A program made the position numbers and the translations under genes. The notes beneath the pieces are model-generated. The model was not told the DNA's origin. It did no database searches and was given only the letters and a program-made list of their open reading frames with translations. Positions 18,002 to 26,546 of a stretch of 64,000 bases of DNA are shown piece by piece (positions within the stretch are counted from its first letter, which is position 1; each line of letters starts with the position of its first letter). The stretch spans positions 1 through 64,000 of the forward strand of contig NZ_VLPL01000009.1 in NCBI RefSeq assembly GCF_007558725.1, written 5' to 3'. This DNA comes from Fluviicola chungangensis. GTDB taxonomy: Bacteria > Bacteroidota > Bacteroidia > Flavobacteriales_D > Crocinitomicaceae.

Positions 18002-18664
18002 ATGACACTTCACAGAGAAGGAACAACTACCATTATTATTGCGGTAATTATCCTTGGCTTGATCCAATGGGGAAATTACTGGCTTTACACCAAAACAGAC
18101 TGGCTCTGGTTATTCGTATTATTATCTGCAGGAGCATTGGTAATGCTTTATTTGGTCGTTCAGTTTTTCAGAATCCCCAAACGTACATTTACATTCACAG
18201 ATTCGGATATTTTGTGCCCGGCAGATGGGAAAGTAGTTGTTATTGAAGAGGTAGAAGAAACGGAGTATTTCAAAGACAAACGCATCCAGGTTTCTATTTT
18301 CATGTCACCCTTAAATGTCCATGCCAATTATTTCCCGATCAGCGGATTGGTAAAATATGTGAAATACCACAAAGGACTCTTTTTGGTTGCCTGGCACCCG
18401 AAAAGTTCAACAGACAATGAACGCAGTACGATTGTCGTTCAACACGCTTCCGGTCAGGAGGTATTATTCAGACAAATTGCCGGAGCTGTAGCACGAAGAA
18501 TCTGTTATTACACAAAAGAAGGTCAACATGCAGAAACCGGACAGGAATTCGGATTTATCAAGTTCGGGTCACGGGTGGATGTATTCCTGCCACTTGGCAC
18601 GAAATTAGATGTCAAAATCGACCAGGATGTTAAAGCTAAGTTAACGAAGCTTGGCTCATTCTAA
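18002..18664 (+). CDS. psd: phosphatidylserine decarboxylase family protein
   Basis: 220 residues, the short archaeal/Bacteroidota-type PSD. Two N-terminal membrane helices (~10-28 and 35-55) are followed by the decarboxylase domain: CPADGKVVVIEEV, IFMSPLNVHANYFPISG and KFGSRVDVFLPLG. The serine of the GS pair in FGSRVD is the expected self-cleavage site that forms the pyruvoyl group. It converts phosphatidylserine to phosphatidylethanolamine. It lies in an operon with cdsA. Confidence 0.93.
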   Translation: MTLHREGTTTIIIAVIILGLIQWGNYWLYTKTDWLWLFVLLSAGALVMLYLVVQFFRIPKRTFTFTDSDILCPADGKVVVIEEVEETEYFKDKRIQVSIFMSPLNVHANYFPISGLVKYVKYHKGLFLVAWHPKSSTDNERSTIVVQHASGQEVLFRQIAGAVARRICYYTKEGQHAETGQEFGFIKFGSRVDVFLPLGTKLDVKIDQDVKAKLTKLGSF

Positions 18665-18702
18665 TATTAATTGTATTTTTAAGCAAATTAAAACATTGAA
18701 TC

Positions 18703-18900
18703 ATGAAAAAAGCATTTGTTGCATTGACTTTATTGATGTTCGTAGGATCTGTAAGCGCTACAGTTTACGCTGCTTCTAACAACACTACTGTTTCAATCGT
18801 TAAGCACGACGATAAAAAAGGAAAGAAAAAGAAAAGCAAAAAAGGTTCTTGCTCCGGTGAAAAATCAGGAGGATCTTGCTGCCAGAAAAAAGCAGCTTAA
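18703..18900 (+). CDS. small secreted Lys/Cys-rich peptide
   Basis: 65 residues. A signal peptide (1-23) ends VGSVSATVYA. The mature part is extremely basic (KHDDKKGKKKKSKKG) and ends in a Cys cluster, GSCSGEKSGGSCCQKKAA. I recognise no domain. Such lysine-rich peptides with a CxnCC tail are seen in Bacteroidota next to housekeeping genes; metal binding or cell-wall association are guesses. Codon use and a strong terminator right after the stop support a real gene. Confidence 0.7.
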   Translation: MKKAFVALTLLMFVGSVSATVYAASNNTTVSIVKHDDKKGKKKKSKKGSCSGEKSGGSCCQKKAA

Positions 18901-18916
18901 TACATTAAACGAAATA

Positions 18917-18955
18917 AAAAATCCCGCCTTGTTAAAACGAGACGGGATTTTTTTT
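18917..18955 (+). terminator. intrinsic terminator
   Basis: Stem aaaaatcccg / cgggattttt with a long T tract, 16 bp after the small Lys-rich gene and just before the convergent DUF2147 gene. Confidence 0.85.
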
Positions 18956-18969
18956 GTGTTCGCTTTTTG

Positions 18970-19401
18970 CTATTCGGTACTTTTAATCCACGTTTGGGTT
19001 CTGTAAAATGGCCCCACATACCCTCTCACATGCAATTTGGTAAAATCATTGCGATCGATCCAAATGGCGCAGGTGTATACTTTTCCGTTCTCGGGATCCA
19101 CAATCGTCCCATCTTCCCATTCACCGCCGTCCCACTCCAATCCGCGAACAATCTGCAAACCAACCAAGGGCTGATCCTTGCGGTCGTCCGTACATTTCTT
19201 ACACTTCGGGTTCTCTTCTCTTCCCTCACGCGGGTACAAATAGGTAATCCTTCCGTACAGCTTCTCATCCTTTTTGTAAAGCTCCACTTTAGACTTTTTC
19301 TTGCCTGTTTTGTCGTCAATGGTAATCCAGGTCCCAATACAGGACTGGGCTTTTGCTACAACAAAAAATAACAGAAATAACGATGTGATGATCCATTTCA
19401 T
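18970..19401 (-). CDS. DUF2147 secreted protein
   Basis: 143 residues from ATG 19401 (MKWIITSLFLLFFVVAKAQ, signal peptide). The DUF2147 domain reads IGTWITIDDKTGKKKSKVEL, then LYGRITYLYPREGREENP with C-x2-C (PKCKKCTDD), and ends LHVRGYVGPFYRTQTWIK. It is a beta-barrel-like periplasmic protein of unknown function, common in Bacteroidota. Monocistronic. Confidence 0.88.
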   Translation of the reverse strand: MKWIITSLFLLFFVVAKAQSCIGTWITIDDKTGKKKSKVELYKKDEKLYGRITYLYPREGREENPKCKKCTDDRKDQPLVGLQIVRGLEWDGGEWEDGTIVDPENGKVYTCAIWIDRNDFTKLHVRGYVGPFYRTQTWIKSTE

Positions 19402-19608
19402 AGTTTTCGAATTTGATCCCAATATACAACTTTTTGCTATGACCGCATAATAATCAATGCACAAGGATGTCCTGCTAATCTCATTTTAGTGTCGCATTGA
19501 CAACAACTCCGTCCTGTCGGTATTCCGCATATTGTTCCCGATGCGTGCCGACCTTCCTGTCAGGACAATCGAACTGACATTTGCGGAATGTATCAAGACA
19601 CGGACAAA

Positions 19609-20187
19609 CTAATTTCCCGTCACAATCTCCACAAAATTTTTGATCATTTTCAAGCCTGCAGGAGTCAAAATACTTTCCGGGTGGAATTGAACGGCATAGA
19701 TTTTTTTCTCTGGGATTTCCATCGACATCAACACATTGTTTTCTGAAAATGCAGTCGGAATAAACGGCGATTTCTCATGGAGCTTAACCGCCCAGGAATG
19801 GTACAAGCCCACTTCAAAGCGTTCGGGAATCGCAGCATAAAAAAGTGAATCCCGCTTTACCAGCCGGATCTCTTCGGCCAATCCGTGTTTTACGATTTCC
19901 TGATTGTAAACAGTATCTCCTGCGTGAATAGCAAGTGCCTGCATTCCCAAACAAACTCCCAACACAGGAATATTCATTCGAAAGGTTTCAGCAACCACTT
20001 CCATCAGTTTTCCTGCCTGCGGAGGAAGTCCGGGACCGGGTGAAAGCACAACGGCATTATAGTTTCCGAGCAATGAACAATCGACTTCCAGGTTCGTAAC
20101 TACATCCACCCTTACCTCGCATTGTTCCAGGTAATGGACAATGTTATAGGTAAACGAATCGAAGTTATCTACTAATAAAAACCGCAT
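19609..20187 (-). CDS. pabA: anthranilate/aminodeoxychorismate synthase glutamine amidotransferase
   Basis: 192 residues from ATG 20187 (MRFLLVDNFDSFTYNIVHYL), a class I GATase: LSPGPGLPPQAGK oxyanion loop, nucleophile C79 in VLGVCLGMQALA, and His/Glu in VQFHPESILTPAG. It supplies ammonia to a chorismate-using synthase. With no trpE or pabB neighbour, TrpG and PabA cannot be told apart; a lone gene favours PabA or a dual-purpose subunit. A TAAATTTG box ends 6 nt before the start. Confidence 0.85.
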   Translation of the reverse strand: MRFLLVDNFDSFTYNIVHYLEQCEVRVDVVTNLEVDCSLLGNYNAVVLSPGPGLPPQAGKLMEVVAETFRMNIPVLGVCLGMQALAIHAGDTVYNQEIVKHGLAEEIRLVKRDSLFYAAIPERFEVGLYHSWAVKLHEKSPFIPTAFSENNVLMSMEIPEKKIYAVQFHPESILTPAGLKMIKNFVEIVTGN

Positions 20188-20193
20188 GTGGCC

Positions 20194-20201
20194 CAAATTT
20201 A
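20194..20201 (-). promoter_or_regulatory. TAnnTTTG box of pabA
   Basis: TAAATTTG on the minus strand, ending 6 nt before the ATG. It supports the short start and a near-leaderless transcript. On the plus strand TAAACTTG (20203-20210) is a weaker candidate for the divergent ridA gene. Confidence 0.5.
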
Positions 20202-20223
20202 CTAAACTTGCAAAAAAGAATCG

Positions 20224-20601
20224 ATGAAAAAGGCAATTCAAATTCCCGGAGCTCCTGCTCCGATCGGACCATACAGCCAGGCTATTGTTAGTGGAAATAC
20301 AGTATATGTAAGCGGACAAATTCCATTAAATCCTTTCACGGGGGAATTGGAAACCGGATCCATTGAAGATGCAACCCATCAAATCCTGAAAAACATTGAA
20401 GCTTTGCTGAAGGAAAATAACATGACCCTGAACCACATTGTAAAGTGCAGCATATTCATGACCGACTTAGGGCAATTTTCCGAGATGAATGCCGTTTATG
20501 GTTCGTACTTTCAGCATGTTCCGCCGGCAAGAGAAACCGTACAAGTTTCCAAATTGCCTATGAACGTACCGATTGAGATTTCTTGTATTGCTGTAAACTA
20601 A
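20224..20601 (+). CDS. ridA: RidA family enamine/imine deaminase
   Basis: 125 residues, the complete YjgF/YER057c/UK114 fold. It begins IPGAPAPIGPYSQAIVSGN, with VYVSGQIPLNP, ATHQILKNIEALL, and the signature PPARETVQVSKLPMNVPIEI with the catalytic Arg. It hydrolyses reactive 2-aminoacrylate-type intermediates from PLP enzymes. It is divergent from pabA (36 bp between starts) and is followed after 19 bp by a glycosyltransferase gene. Confidence 0.93.
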   Translation: MKKAIQIPGAPAPIGPYSQAIVSGNTVYVSGQIPLNPFTGELETGSIEDATHQILKNIEALLKENNMTLNHIVKCSIFMTDLGQFSEMNAVYGSYFQHVPPARETVQVSKLPMNVPIEISCIAVN

Positions 20602-20620
20602 TTTAACACACAACGGTATT

Positions 20621-22573
20621 GTGACCCATTCTGCTCCAAAAATTGCTGTGATCATCGTCAACTACAATGTTGTCTTTTTCCTGGAGCAATGCCTGAATTC
20701 TGTTTCCGAAGCAATGAAACAGGAACCTGCAGAAGTTTGGGTCGTAGACAATAATTCCGTGGATGGCTCCGTAGAAATGGTACGCGAGAAATTTCCATGG
20801 GTGAAAGTCATTGCCAATAAAGACAATAAGGGATTTTCCAAAGCGAATAACCAGGCAATGGAACTATCCGAATGCAAATACCAGCTGCTTTTAAACCCCG
20901 ACACCGTTATTGAAGAGGATACCCTGTTCAAAGTGGTCAACTATATGGACGAACACCCGGAAGTTGGCGGACTGGGAGTTCGCATGGTGGACGGAAAGGG
21001 GGTTTTCCTGCCGGAATCCAAGAGAGGCTTACCCACACCGTCGGTTGCATTCTACAAAATTTTCGGGATTTCCCGCATTTTCCCCAAGTCCAGGATCTTC
21101 GGAAAATACCATTTGGGTTATTTATCCGAATTTGAAACCAATGAAGTTGAAATCCTTTCCGGTGCATTCATGCTGATGCGCAAGGAAGCCCTCGACAAAG
21201 TGGGACTACTCGACGAAGCCTTTTTCATGTACGGTGAAGACATTGATCTTTCCTACCGGATCATCAAGGGCGGTTACAAAAACGTTTACTTTCCCGAAAC
21301 GCGCATCATTCATTACAAAGGAGAGAGCACTAAGAAAAGTTCGGTAAACTACGTTTTCGTGTTCTACCGTGCGATGGTGATTTTTGCACGCAAGCATTTC
21401 TCTCAAAAGAATGCGCGTTTGTTTTCGTTCCTGATTAATTCCGCCATTTATTTCAGAGCGGGGTTAGCAATCGGGATGCGTTTCATCCGAAAGATCACCC
21501 TTCCGGTTTTTGATACTTTGTATTTGTTACTGGGATTATTTGCTTTGACCAATTACTGGCAGCAGGCGCAAATCGATTTCCCGGAGCAGATCACCAATAT
21601 TCTCATCCTGTTCTATACCTTTATCTGGATGACGTCTGTCGCTTTGCAGGGCGGATACGACCAACCGATTACTTTCAGAAAATTTATTTTCGGAGGAGCG
21701 ATCGGGACTGCCTTTATCTTAATATTGTATGCGCTTTTCCCCAAGGAATGGCAATTTTCGCGCCTCTTCATTTTACTGGGAGCCGGCTGGACCATTGCTT
21801 ACTATATCCTTTCCAGGAGTATTCTTCACCTGGCAATCGGAAAACGATTCACTATCAACGGACGCAAGCACGCCAATTTTGCGATCGTGGGTTCTCCCGA
21901 GGAATTTGAACGGGTGTCGAATCTGCTTCATCAAACACAGCCGAAGATCAATCAGATTGTTTCTGTTTCCCTGACTGAGGACCATGGAAAGGATTCGCTT
22001 GGATCGATCGATCAGCTGGAACAAATTGCACGCGTTCACAACATTGATGAGATTATTTTTTGTGCCAAAGACCTAAGCGCTGCGGAAATCATTCATTGGA
22101 TGACGGCCATTCCGGATGTTTCTGTGGATTATAAAATTGCCCAGCCCGACAGTCAATACCTCATTGGGTCCAATTCCATTGAAACCGCAGGAGATCTGTA
22201 TATTCTGGAAATTAATGCGATCAGTCAGCCCGCTAAAAAACGGCAAAAAAGATTGTTTGACTTTCTGGTCGGGATCAGTTTACTGTTTACTTCTCCCCTT
22301 TTGATTTGGATGTACAGGAATAAAATCCAGTTCCTGGGAAATGTTTTCAAATTGATCAGCGGGCGGAAAACGGTTGTTTCCTACAATGACCCAAGCAATT
22401 TATCCAACAAGCAATTACCTAAGATCAAAAAGGGAATCCTTACACCAACCGACCATTTGAGCGGTTTGGACGAAAATCTGAAATCAAAACTGGACTTACT
22501 GTATGCACGGGAATATTCCGTCATTCGCGACATCCAGATTTTATGGAAAACGTGGAAAAAATTAGATCAGTAA
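20621..22573 (+). CDS. GT2 glycosyltransferase fused to a sugar-phosphotransferase-like module
   Basis: 650 residues, GTG start. Residues ~8-245 are a rhamnosyltransferase-like GT2 domain: IVNYNVVFFLEQCLNSV, VDNNSVDGS, LLLNPDT and FFMYGEDIDLSYRIIKGG. About five membrane helices follow (~265-400), then a Rossmann-like CoA-binding segment (~410-510, ANFAIVGSPEEFERVSNLL, IDEIIFCAKDL). The end (KRQKRLFDFLVGISLLFTSP, ~545-650) resembles the start of a bacterial sugar-transferase domain, but the KFRSM-type catalytic block is not visible, so this half is probably degenerate or structural. It likely acts in surface polysaccharide or lipid-linked glycan assembly at the inner membrane. Confidence 0.8.
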   Translation: MTHSAPKIAVIIVNYNVVFFLEQCLNSVSEAMKQEPAEVWVVDNNSVDGSVEMVREKFPWVKVIANKDNKGFSKANNQAMELSECKYQLLLNPDTVIEEDTLFKVVNYMDEHPEVGGLGVRMVDGKGVFLPESKRGLPTPSVAFYKIFGISRIFPKSRIFGKYHLGYLSEFETNEVEILSGAFMLMRKEALDKVGLLDEAFFMYGEDIDLSYRIIKGGYKNVYFPETRIIHYKGESTKKSSVNYVFVFYRAMVIFARKHFSQKNARLFSFLINSAIYFRAGLAIGMRFIRKITLPVFDTLYLLLGLFALTNYWQQAQIDFPEQITNILILFYTFIWMTSVALQGGYDQPITFRKFIFGGAIGTAFILILYALFPKEWQFSRLFILLGAGWTIAYYILSRSILHLAIGKRFTINGRKHANFAIVGSPEEFERVSNLLHQTQPKINQIVSVSLTEDHGKDSLGSIDQLEQIARVHNIDEIIFCAKDLSAAEIIHWMTAIPDVSVDYKIAQPDSQYLIGSNSIETAGDLYILEINAISQPAKKRQKRLFDFLVGISLLFTSPLLIWMYRNKIQFLGNVFKLISGRKTVVSYNDPSNLSNKQLPKIKKGILTPTDHLSGLDENLKSKLDLLYAREYSVIRDIQILWKTWKKLDQ

Positions 22574-22604
22574 AAAGCATTGGTGAAAATCCTATTTTTT
22601 CCGT

Positions 22605-22612
22605 TATTTTTG
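22605..22612 (+). promoter_or_regulatory. TAnnTTTG promoter box of the E2 gene
   Basis: TATTTTTG fits the -7 consensus, 33 nt before the ATG of the dihydrolipoamide acyltransferase gene. Confidence 0.5.
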
Positions 22613-22645
22613 TACGAAATTTAATCGAGAATTCTTAGTCGTTAT

Positions 22646-24010
22646 ATGGCACAAATTGAAATTCGTCTTCCAAAAATGGGAGAAAGCGTTACAGAAGCTA
22701 CCATTACCAACTGGTTAAAAGAAGTGGGTGATACAGTGGCAATGGATGAACCTTTGGTAGAAGTTGCAACTGATAAGGTTGACAACGAATTGCCTTCAGA
22801 AGCTGCTGGAGTTTTGGTTCAAAAATTATTTGAGAAGGACCAGGTTGCTCAGGTTGGTGATGTTATTGCGATTATCTCTACAGACGGAGATGCTGCACCG
22901 GCTGCACCAAAAGCAGAGCCTGCTGCCGTAGCGGCGGTTGCCGAAACTGTTTCTGCAGCTCAGGCCGTTGTTTCGAACGGAGGAGTTACTCTTGAAAAAA
23001 GCAGTGGAAATGGAAAATTCATTTCTCCGCTGGTAAGAAGCATTGCACAAAAAGAACATATTTCCATGTCCGAAATTGATGCAATCAGCGGAACCGGCAT
23101 GGGCGGAAGAGTGACTAAAAAAGACATTCTTTCTTACATCGATACACGCGGAACGAGTGCTGCTGCTGCAGCTGCAACACCGGCTCAGCCGACACCTGTC
23201 GTTTCCGCACCGGCTGCATCCAACAACGGAGCTGCTCCGGTTGTTTCAGGCGGATCTTCGTTCTTAAGCAATATCAAAGAACCGGTCGTGGTTGCAAATC
23301 CGGGAGACGAGATCATGGAAATGGACCGCATGCGCAAGCTGATTGCCGAACACATGGTCATGTCAAAACATGTATCTCCTCACGTAACTTCTTTTGTGGA
23401 AGCGGATGTAACGAACATCGTGAACTGGAGAAACAAAATGAAAAAGGAATTTGAAAAACGTGAAGGTGAAAACTTAACGTTCACTCCTATTTTCATGGAA
23501 GCAATTGTGAAAGCGATCAAGGATTTCCCAATGATCAATGTTTCCTTGTCAGGAAACCAGATCATCAAAAGAAAAGATATCAACATCGGGATGGCAACAG
23601 CGCTTCCTTCCGGAAACCTGATCGTTCCTGTTATTAAGCAGGCCGACCGCATGAACCTGACAGGAATTGCCAAATCCGTGAATGAATTGGCACGAAATGC
23701 ACGCGACAATAAATTGAAGCCGGAAGATATCCAGGGAGGAACCTATACTGTTACGAACGTAGGAACGTTCGGAAACGTAATGGGAACTCCGATCATCAAT
23801 CAGCCGCAAGTTGCGATCCTTGCTTTGGGAGCAATTCGTAAAATGCCTGCTGTTATTGAAACACCGGAAGGAGACTTCATCGGCATCCGCCACAAGATGT
23901 TCTTATCTCATTCTTACGATCACCGGGTAGTCGACGGTTCCCTTGGCGGACAGTTCGTTCGACGGGTTGCAGATTATTTGGAACAGTTCGATATCAATAG
24001 AGAAATCTAA
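22646..24010 (+). CDS. 2-oxoacid dehydrogenase E2 component (dihydrolipoamide acyltransferase)
   Basis: 454 residues. One lipoyl domain (1-~78) with the lipoyl lysine K44 in VATDKVDNELPS. An Ala/Pro-rich linker leads to an E3/E1-binding domain (SPLVRSIAQKEHISMSEIDA, then GTGMGGRVTKKDIL), a second Ala/Pro linker, and the catalytic domain ending with HSYDHRVVDGSLGG (~420-433) carrying the active His/Asp. The VDKVDNE-type lipoyl site and overall form suit a branched-chain or 2-oxoglutarate type E2 as in other Flavobacteriales. E1 and E3 genes are not adjacent. Confidence 0.92.
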   Translation: MAQIEIRLPKMGESVTEATITNWLKEVGDTVAMDEPLVEVATDKVDNELPSEAAGVLVQKLFEKDQVAQVGDVIAIISTDGDAAPAAPKAEPAAVAAVAETVSAAQAVVSNGGVTLEKSSGNGKFISPLVRSIAQKEHISMSEIDAISGTGMGGRVTKKDILSYIDTRGTSAAAAAATPAQPTPVVSAPAASNNGAAPVVSGGSSFLSNIKEPVVVANPGDEIMEMDRMRKLIAEHMVMSKHVSPHVTSFVEADVTNIVNWRNKMKKEFEKREGENLTFTPIFMEAIVKAIKDFPMINVSLSGNQIIKRKDINIGMATALPSGNLIVPVIKQADRMNLTGIAKSVNELARNARDNKLKPEDIQGGTYTVTNVGTFGNVMGTPIINQPQVAILALGAIRKMPAVIETPEGDFIGIRHKMFLSHSYDHRVVDGSLGGQFVRRVADYLEQFDINREI

Positions 24011-24017
24011 ATTTATT

Positions 24018-24025
24018 TATATTTG
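24018..24025 (+). promoter_or_regulatory. TAnnTTTG box upstream of the PorE-like gene
   Basis: TATATTTG matches the -7 consensus right after the E2 stop. If used, the mRNA leader of about 80 nt contains the hairpin at 24049-24092. Confidence 0.45.
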
Positions 24026-24048
24026 TAACTAAAAATTAAAAAGAACGT

Positions 24049-24094
24049 AAGACCCACCAACTTAAACTGTTAAACTGAAAGAGGTGGGTCTTTC
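24049..24094 (+). terminator. hairpin between E2 and PorE-like genes
   Basis: Perfect arms aagacccacc (24049-24058) and ggtgggtctt (24083-24092) with a 24-nt loop, followed by only a short T run. It is likely the terminator of the E2 gene, or an attenuator-like element in the leader of the next gene. Confidence 0.6.
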
Positions 24095-24110
24095 TTAATT
24101 TATAGCTCAG

Positions 24111-26450
24111 ATGAAATTACTACAATCTACTATTTTACTAACTCTCTTGTGTCCGTTCATGTCTTTTGGTCAATATGACTCCAAAAAGGTCATGGAGATG
24201 ATCAGCAACGGCTCCGAATCTGAATTGGTTATGGAGAGTGCGATTATGATCCAGGAAGGGTATTTCTATCAGGCAGGGCTGATCGTAGACAAACTGCTCG
24301 AATATCAACCTGCGAGTGCGAATTACAATTACCGCCGCGGGTTCATCTATTTAGAGATGTCGACCGATTTTGTTAAGGCAACTCCTTACCTGGAAAAGGC
24401 CGTATTGAAAACAGACAAAAAATACGATCCGTTCAACACCAAAGAAACGGCTGCTCCGATTGATGCGTATTTTGAAATGGGGAAATGTTACCACGCAGCT
24501 GGAAATATTGATAAGGCAGAAGAGTTTTACAATAAATTCCTCACCAGTTCGATTACGAAGTCCAACAATGTATTCTTTGCAAAACTGTATTTGGAACAAT
24601 GTAAAGTAGCACGTGCCGAAATGATGAGCCCCAAAAATGTGTATTTAAAAAACATGGGGAGTTCAGTCAACACGGCCAACCCCGAATTTTCCCCGGTTAT
24701 TTCACTGGACGGTTCTGCTTTGTATTATACATCACGCAGAAGATGGCCGACAGGAGCTTCGGATAAAGGTTTAGATCCGAGAAACAATCAATACCCGGAA
24801 GATATTTACGTATCCTACCGCGATTTCGATTCCACCTGGATGGACCCGATCAAACTGGAATTCTGCGATTCGTTGCAAAACGAGGCCACCCTGGCTGTGA
24901 GCCCGGATGAACGCCGGGTATATGTTTACCAGGATACCAAAGGAAACGGGGACATCTTCTACTCAGATTTCTCTACCAACAGATTCCAGGAGGTAACTCA
25001 CCTGGATGATAAGAAAATCAATACCAACGATTGGGAAACACATGCAACAGTGACTCCTGACGGACAGCGTATGTATTTCGTATCGAACCGCAAAGGTGGT
25101 TTCGGAGGGCGCGATATTTACTACTGCATCAAACAGAAAGATGGTTCGTGGGGAGATCCTGTCAATGCCGGACCGAATATCAATGGGCCGATGGAAGAAG
25201 AGTCTCCATTCGTTTCTATCGACAACAGCACGCTTTATTTTTCCAGCAACGGAAACAAAAGTATGGGTGGGTTCGATATTTTTATGTCCAAAGCAGACGG
25301 GAAAGGAAATTGGGGACCTGCCATGAATTTAGGTTCACCGATCAATTCCACCTGTGATGATATTTTCTATACGACAACAGTCGATGGTTTAACCGGGTAT
25401 ATGACTTCCCTTCGCGCAGACGGAAGAGGCGAAAAAGACATTTACGAAATCAAGAACAACTACTTGGGAGTTAAAAACATCGCTGTATTGAACGGTAAGA
25501 TTAACGTAATCGGTAACAAACCACTTCCTGAAGATGTGTATGTAACCCTGAGATGCCTGAACTGTGAGAACCCGTACGATCGTAAATTATTCCCGCGTTT
25601 GCGTGACGGAGTATTTATGAATTCCCTTGAGCCTTGTAAAGAATATGATTTAACATTCTCATACGAGAAAGACGGGAAGAAAAACTTCTACAACGAGAAA
25701 TTCACCACGGAATGTAACAAGGAATATTCGGAAGTTTACCGTGAATTCTGGTTAGATTTGGACAAGCAAATGATGGTGAAACCTTATTATGTGGTCGGAA
25801 CGATTACAGACAGCAAGACCAAGGAGAAATTATCAGGAGTTGCCATTACCCTGATCAACAAAAAAACGGGGGAAAAATTGTCTCAATCTGTAACAGCAGC
25901 GGCTGGTGCTTACAAGACAGATACGCTTGGCGGCATGAAGAAAGGCGATAACGTAGAGTTTGCTTTAACACTGGAAAAAGCGGGTTATGTGACCATGACT
26001 TATGATGCTCCGGAGACATTGGGCGATAATTCCGAGATCCGGATTGACCGTTCGTTGGCGAAGAACGAAGTTGGAACAGACATCGGTTTGGATGTCAATC
26101 CGATCTATTTCGACTACAACAAGTGGGATATCCGTCCTGATGCAGCAGCTGAACTGGATAAGATTGTGAAAATCATGAAAGCAAATCCGGATATCAAAAT
26201 TGAGTTGGGATCACACACAGATAGCCGTGGTACGGATGAGTACAACATGAAATTATCCGATCAGCGTGCCAAAGCTTCTGCCCGTTACATCGTTTCGAAA
26301 GGAATTGCTTCCAACCGAATTACCGGGAAAGGATATGGTGAATCGAAATTGAAAGTTTCTGATGCACAAATCAATAACATGCCAAGCTGGGATGAAAAAG
26401 AAAAAGGTCACCAGTTGAACCGTAGAACGGAGTTCATTATTGTGAAATAA
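24111..26450 (+). CDS. OmpA family protein with TPR and PD40 propeller, PorE-like
   Basis: 779 residues: signal peptide (1-21, ending PFMSFGQ); TPR region (~40-165, ANYNYRRGFIYLEMS, YFEMGKCYHAAGNIDKAEEF); a six-bladed PD40/WD40-like propeller (~185-450, FSPVISLDGSALYYTSRR, VTPDGQRMYFVSNRKGGFGG); a carboxypeptidase-regulatory-like domain (~555-640); and a C-terminal OmpA peptidoglycan-binding domain (~670-779, LGSHTDSRGTDEYNMKLSDQ). This domain order matches PorE (PG1058) of the type IX secretion system, which links the outer-membrane complex to peptidoglycan. Several such paralogues exist in Bacteroidota, so orthology is likely but unproven. Confidence 0.87.
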   Translation: MKLLQSTILLTLLCPFMSFGQYDSKKVMEMISNGSESELVMESAIMIQEGYFYQAGLIVDKLLEYQPASANYNYRRGFIYLEMSTDFVKATPYLEKAVLKTDKKYDPFNTKETAAPIDAYFEMGKCYHAAGNIDKAEEFYNKFLTSSITKSNNVFFAKLYLEQCKVARAEMMSPKNVYLKNMGSSVNTANPEFSPVISLDGSALYYTSRRRWPTGASDKGLDPRNNQYPEDIYVSYRDFDSTWMDPIKLEFCDSLQNEATLAVSPDERRVYVYQDTKGNGDIFYSDFSTNRFQEVTHLDDKKINTNDWETHATVTPDGQRMYFVSNRKGGFGGRDIYYCIKQKDGSWGDPVNAGPNINGPMEEESPFVSIDNSTLYFSSNGNKSMGGFDIFMSKADGKGNWGPAMNLGSPINSTCDDIFYTTTVDGLTGYMTSLRADGRGEKDIYEIKNNYLGVKNIAVLNGKINVIGNKPLPEDVYVTLRCLNCENPYDRKLFPRLRDGVFMNSLEPCKEYDLTFSYEKDGKKNFYNEKFTTECNKEYSEVYREFWLDLDKQMMVKPYYVVGTITDSKTKEKLSGVAITLINKKTGEKLSQSVTAAAGAYKTDTLGGMKKGDNVEFALTLEKAGYVTMTYDAPETLGDNSEIRIDRSLAKNEVGTDIGLDVNPIYFDYNKWDIRPDAAAELDKIVKIMKANPDIKIELGSHTDSRGTDEYNMKLSDQRAKASARYIVSKGIASNRITGKGYGESKLKVSDAQINNMPSWDEKEKGHQLNRRTEFIIVK

Positions 26451-26470
26451 CCCGGATTAAAAAATATCAT

Positions 26471-26512
26471 AAAAAAGGTAGGGGCGAAAAATTTTTCGCC
26501 CCTACCTTTTTT
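26471..26512 (+). terminator. strong intrinsic terminator
   Basis: Stem aaaaaaggtaggggcgaaaa / ttttcgcccctacctttttt. The core shared with the terminator near 13.68 kb is identical over 22 bp. Confidence 0.9.
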
Positions 26513-26546
26513 ATTTTCCCCATCTTTGAAGTATAACTTGTACACT

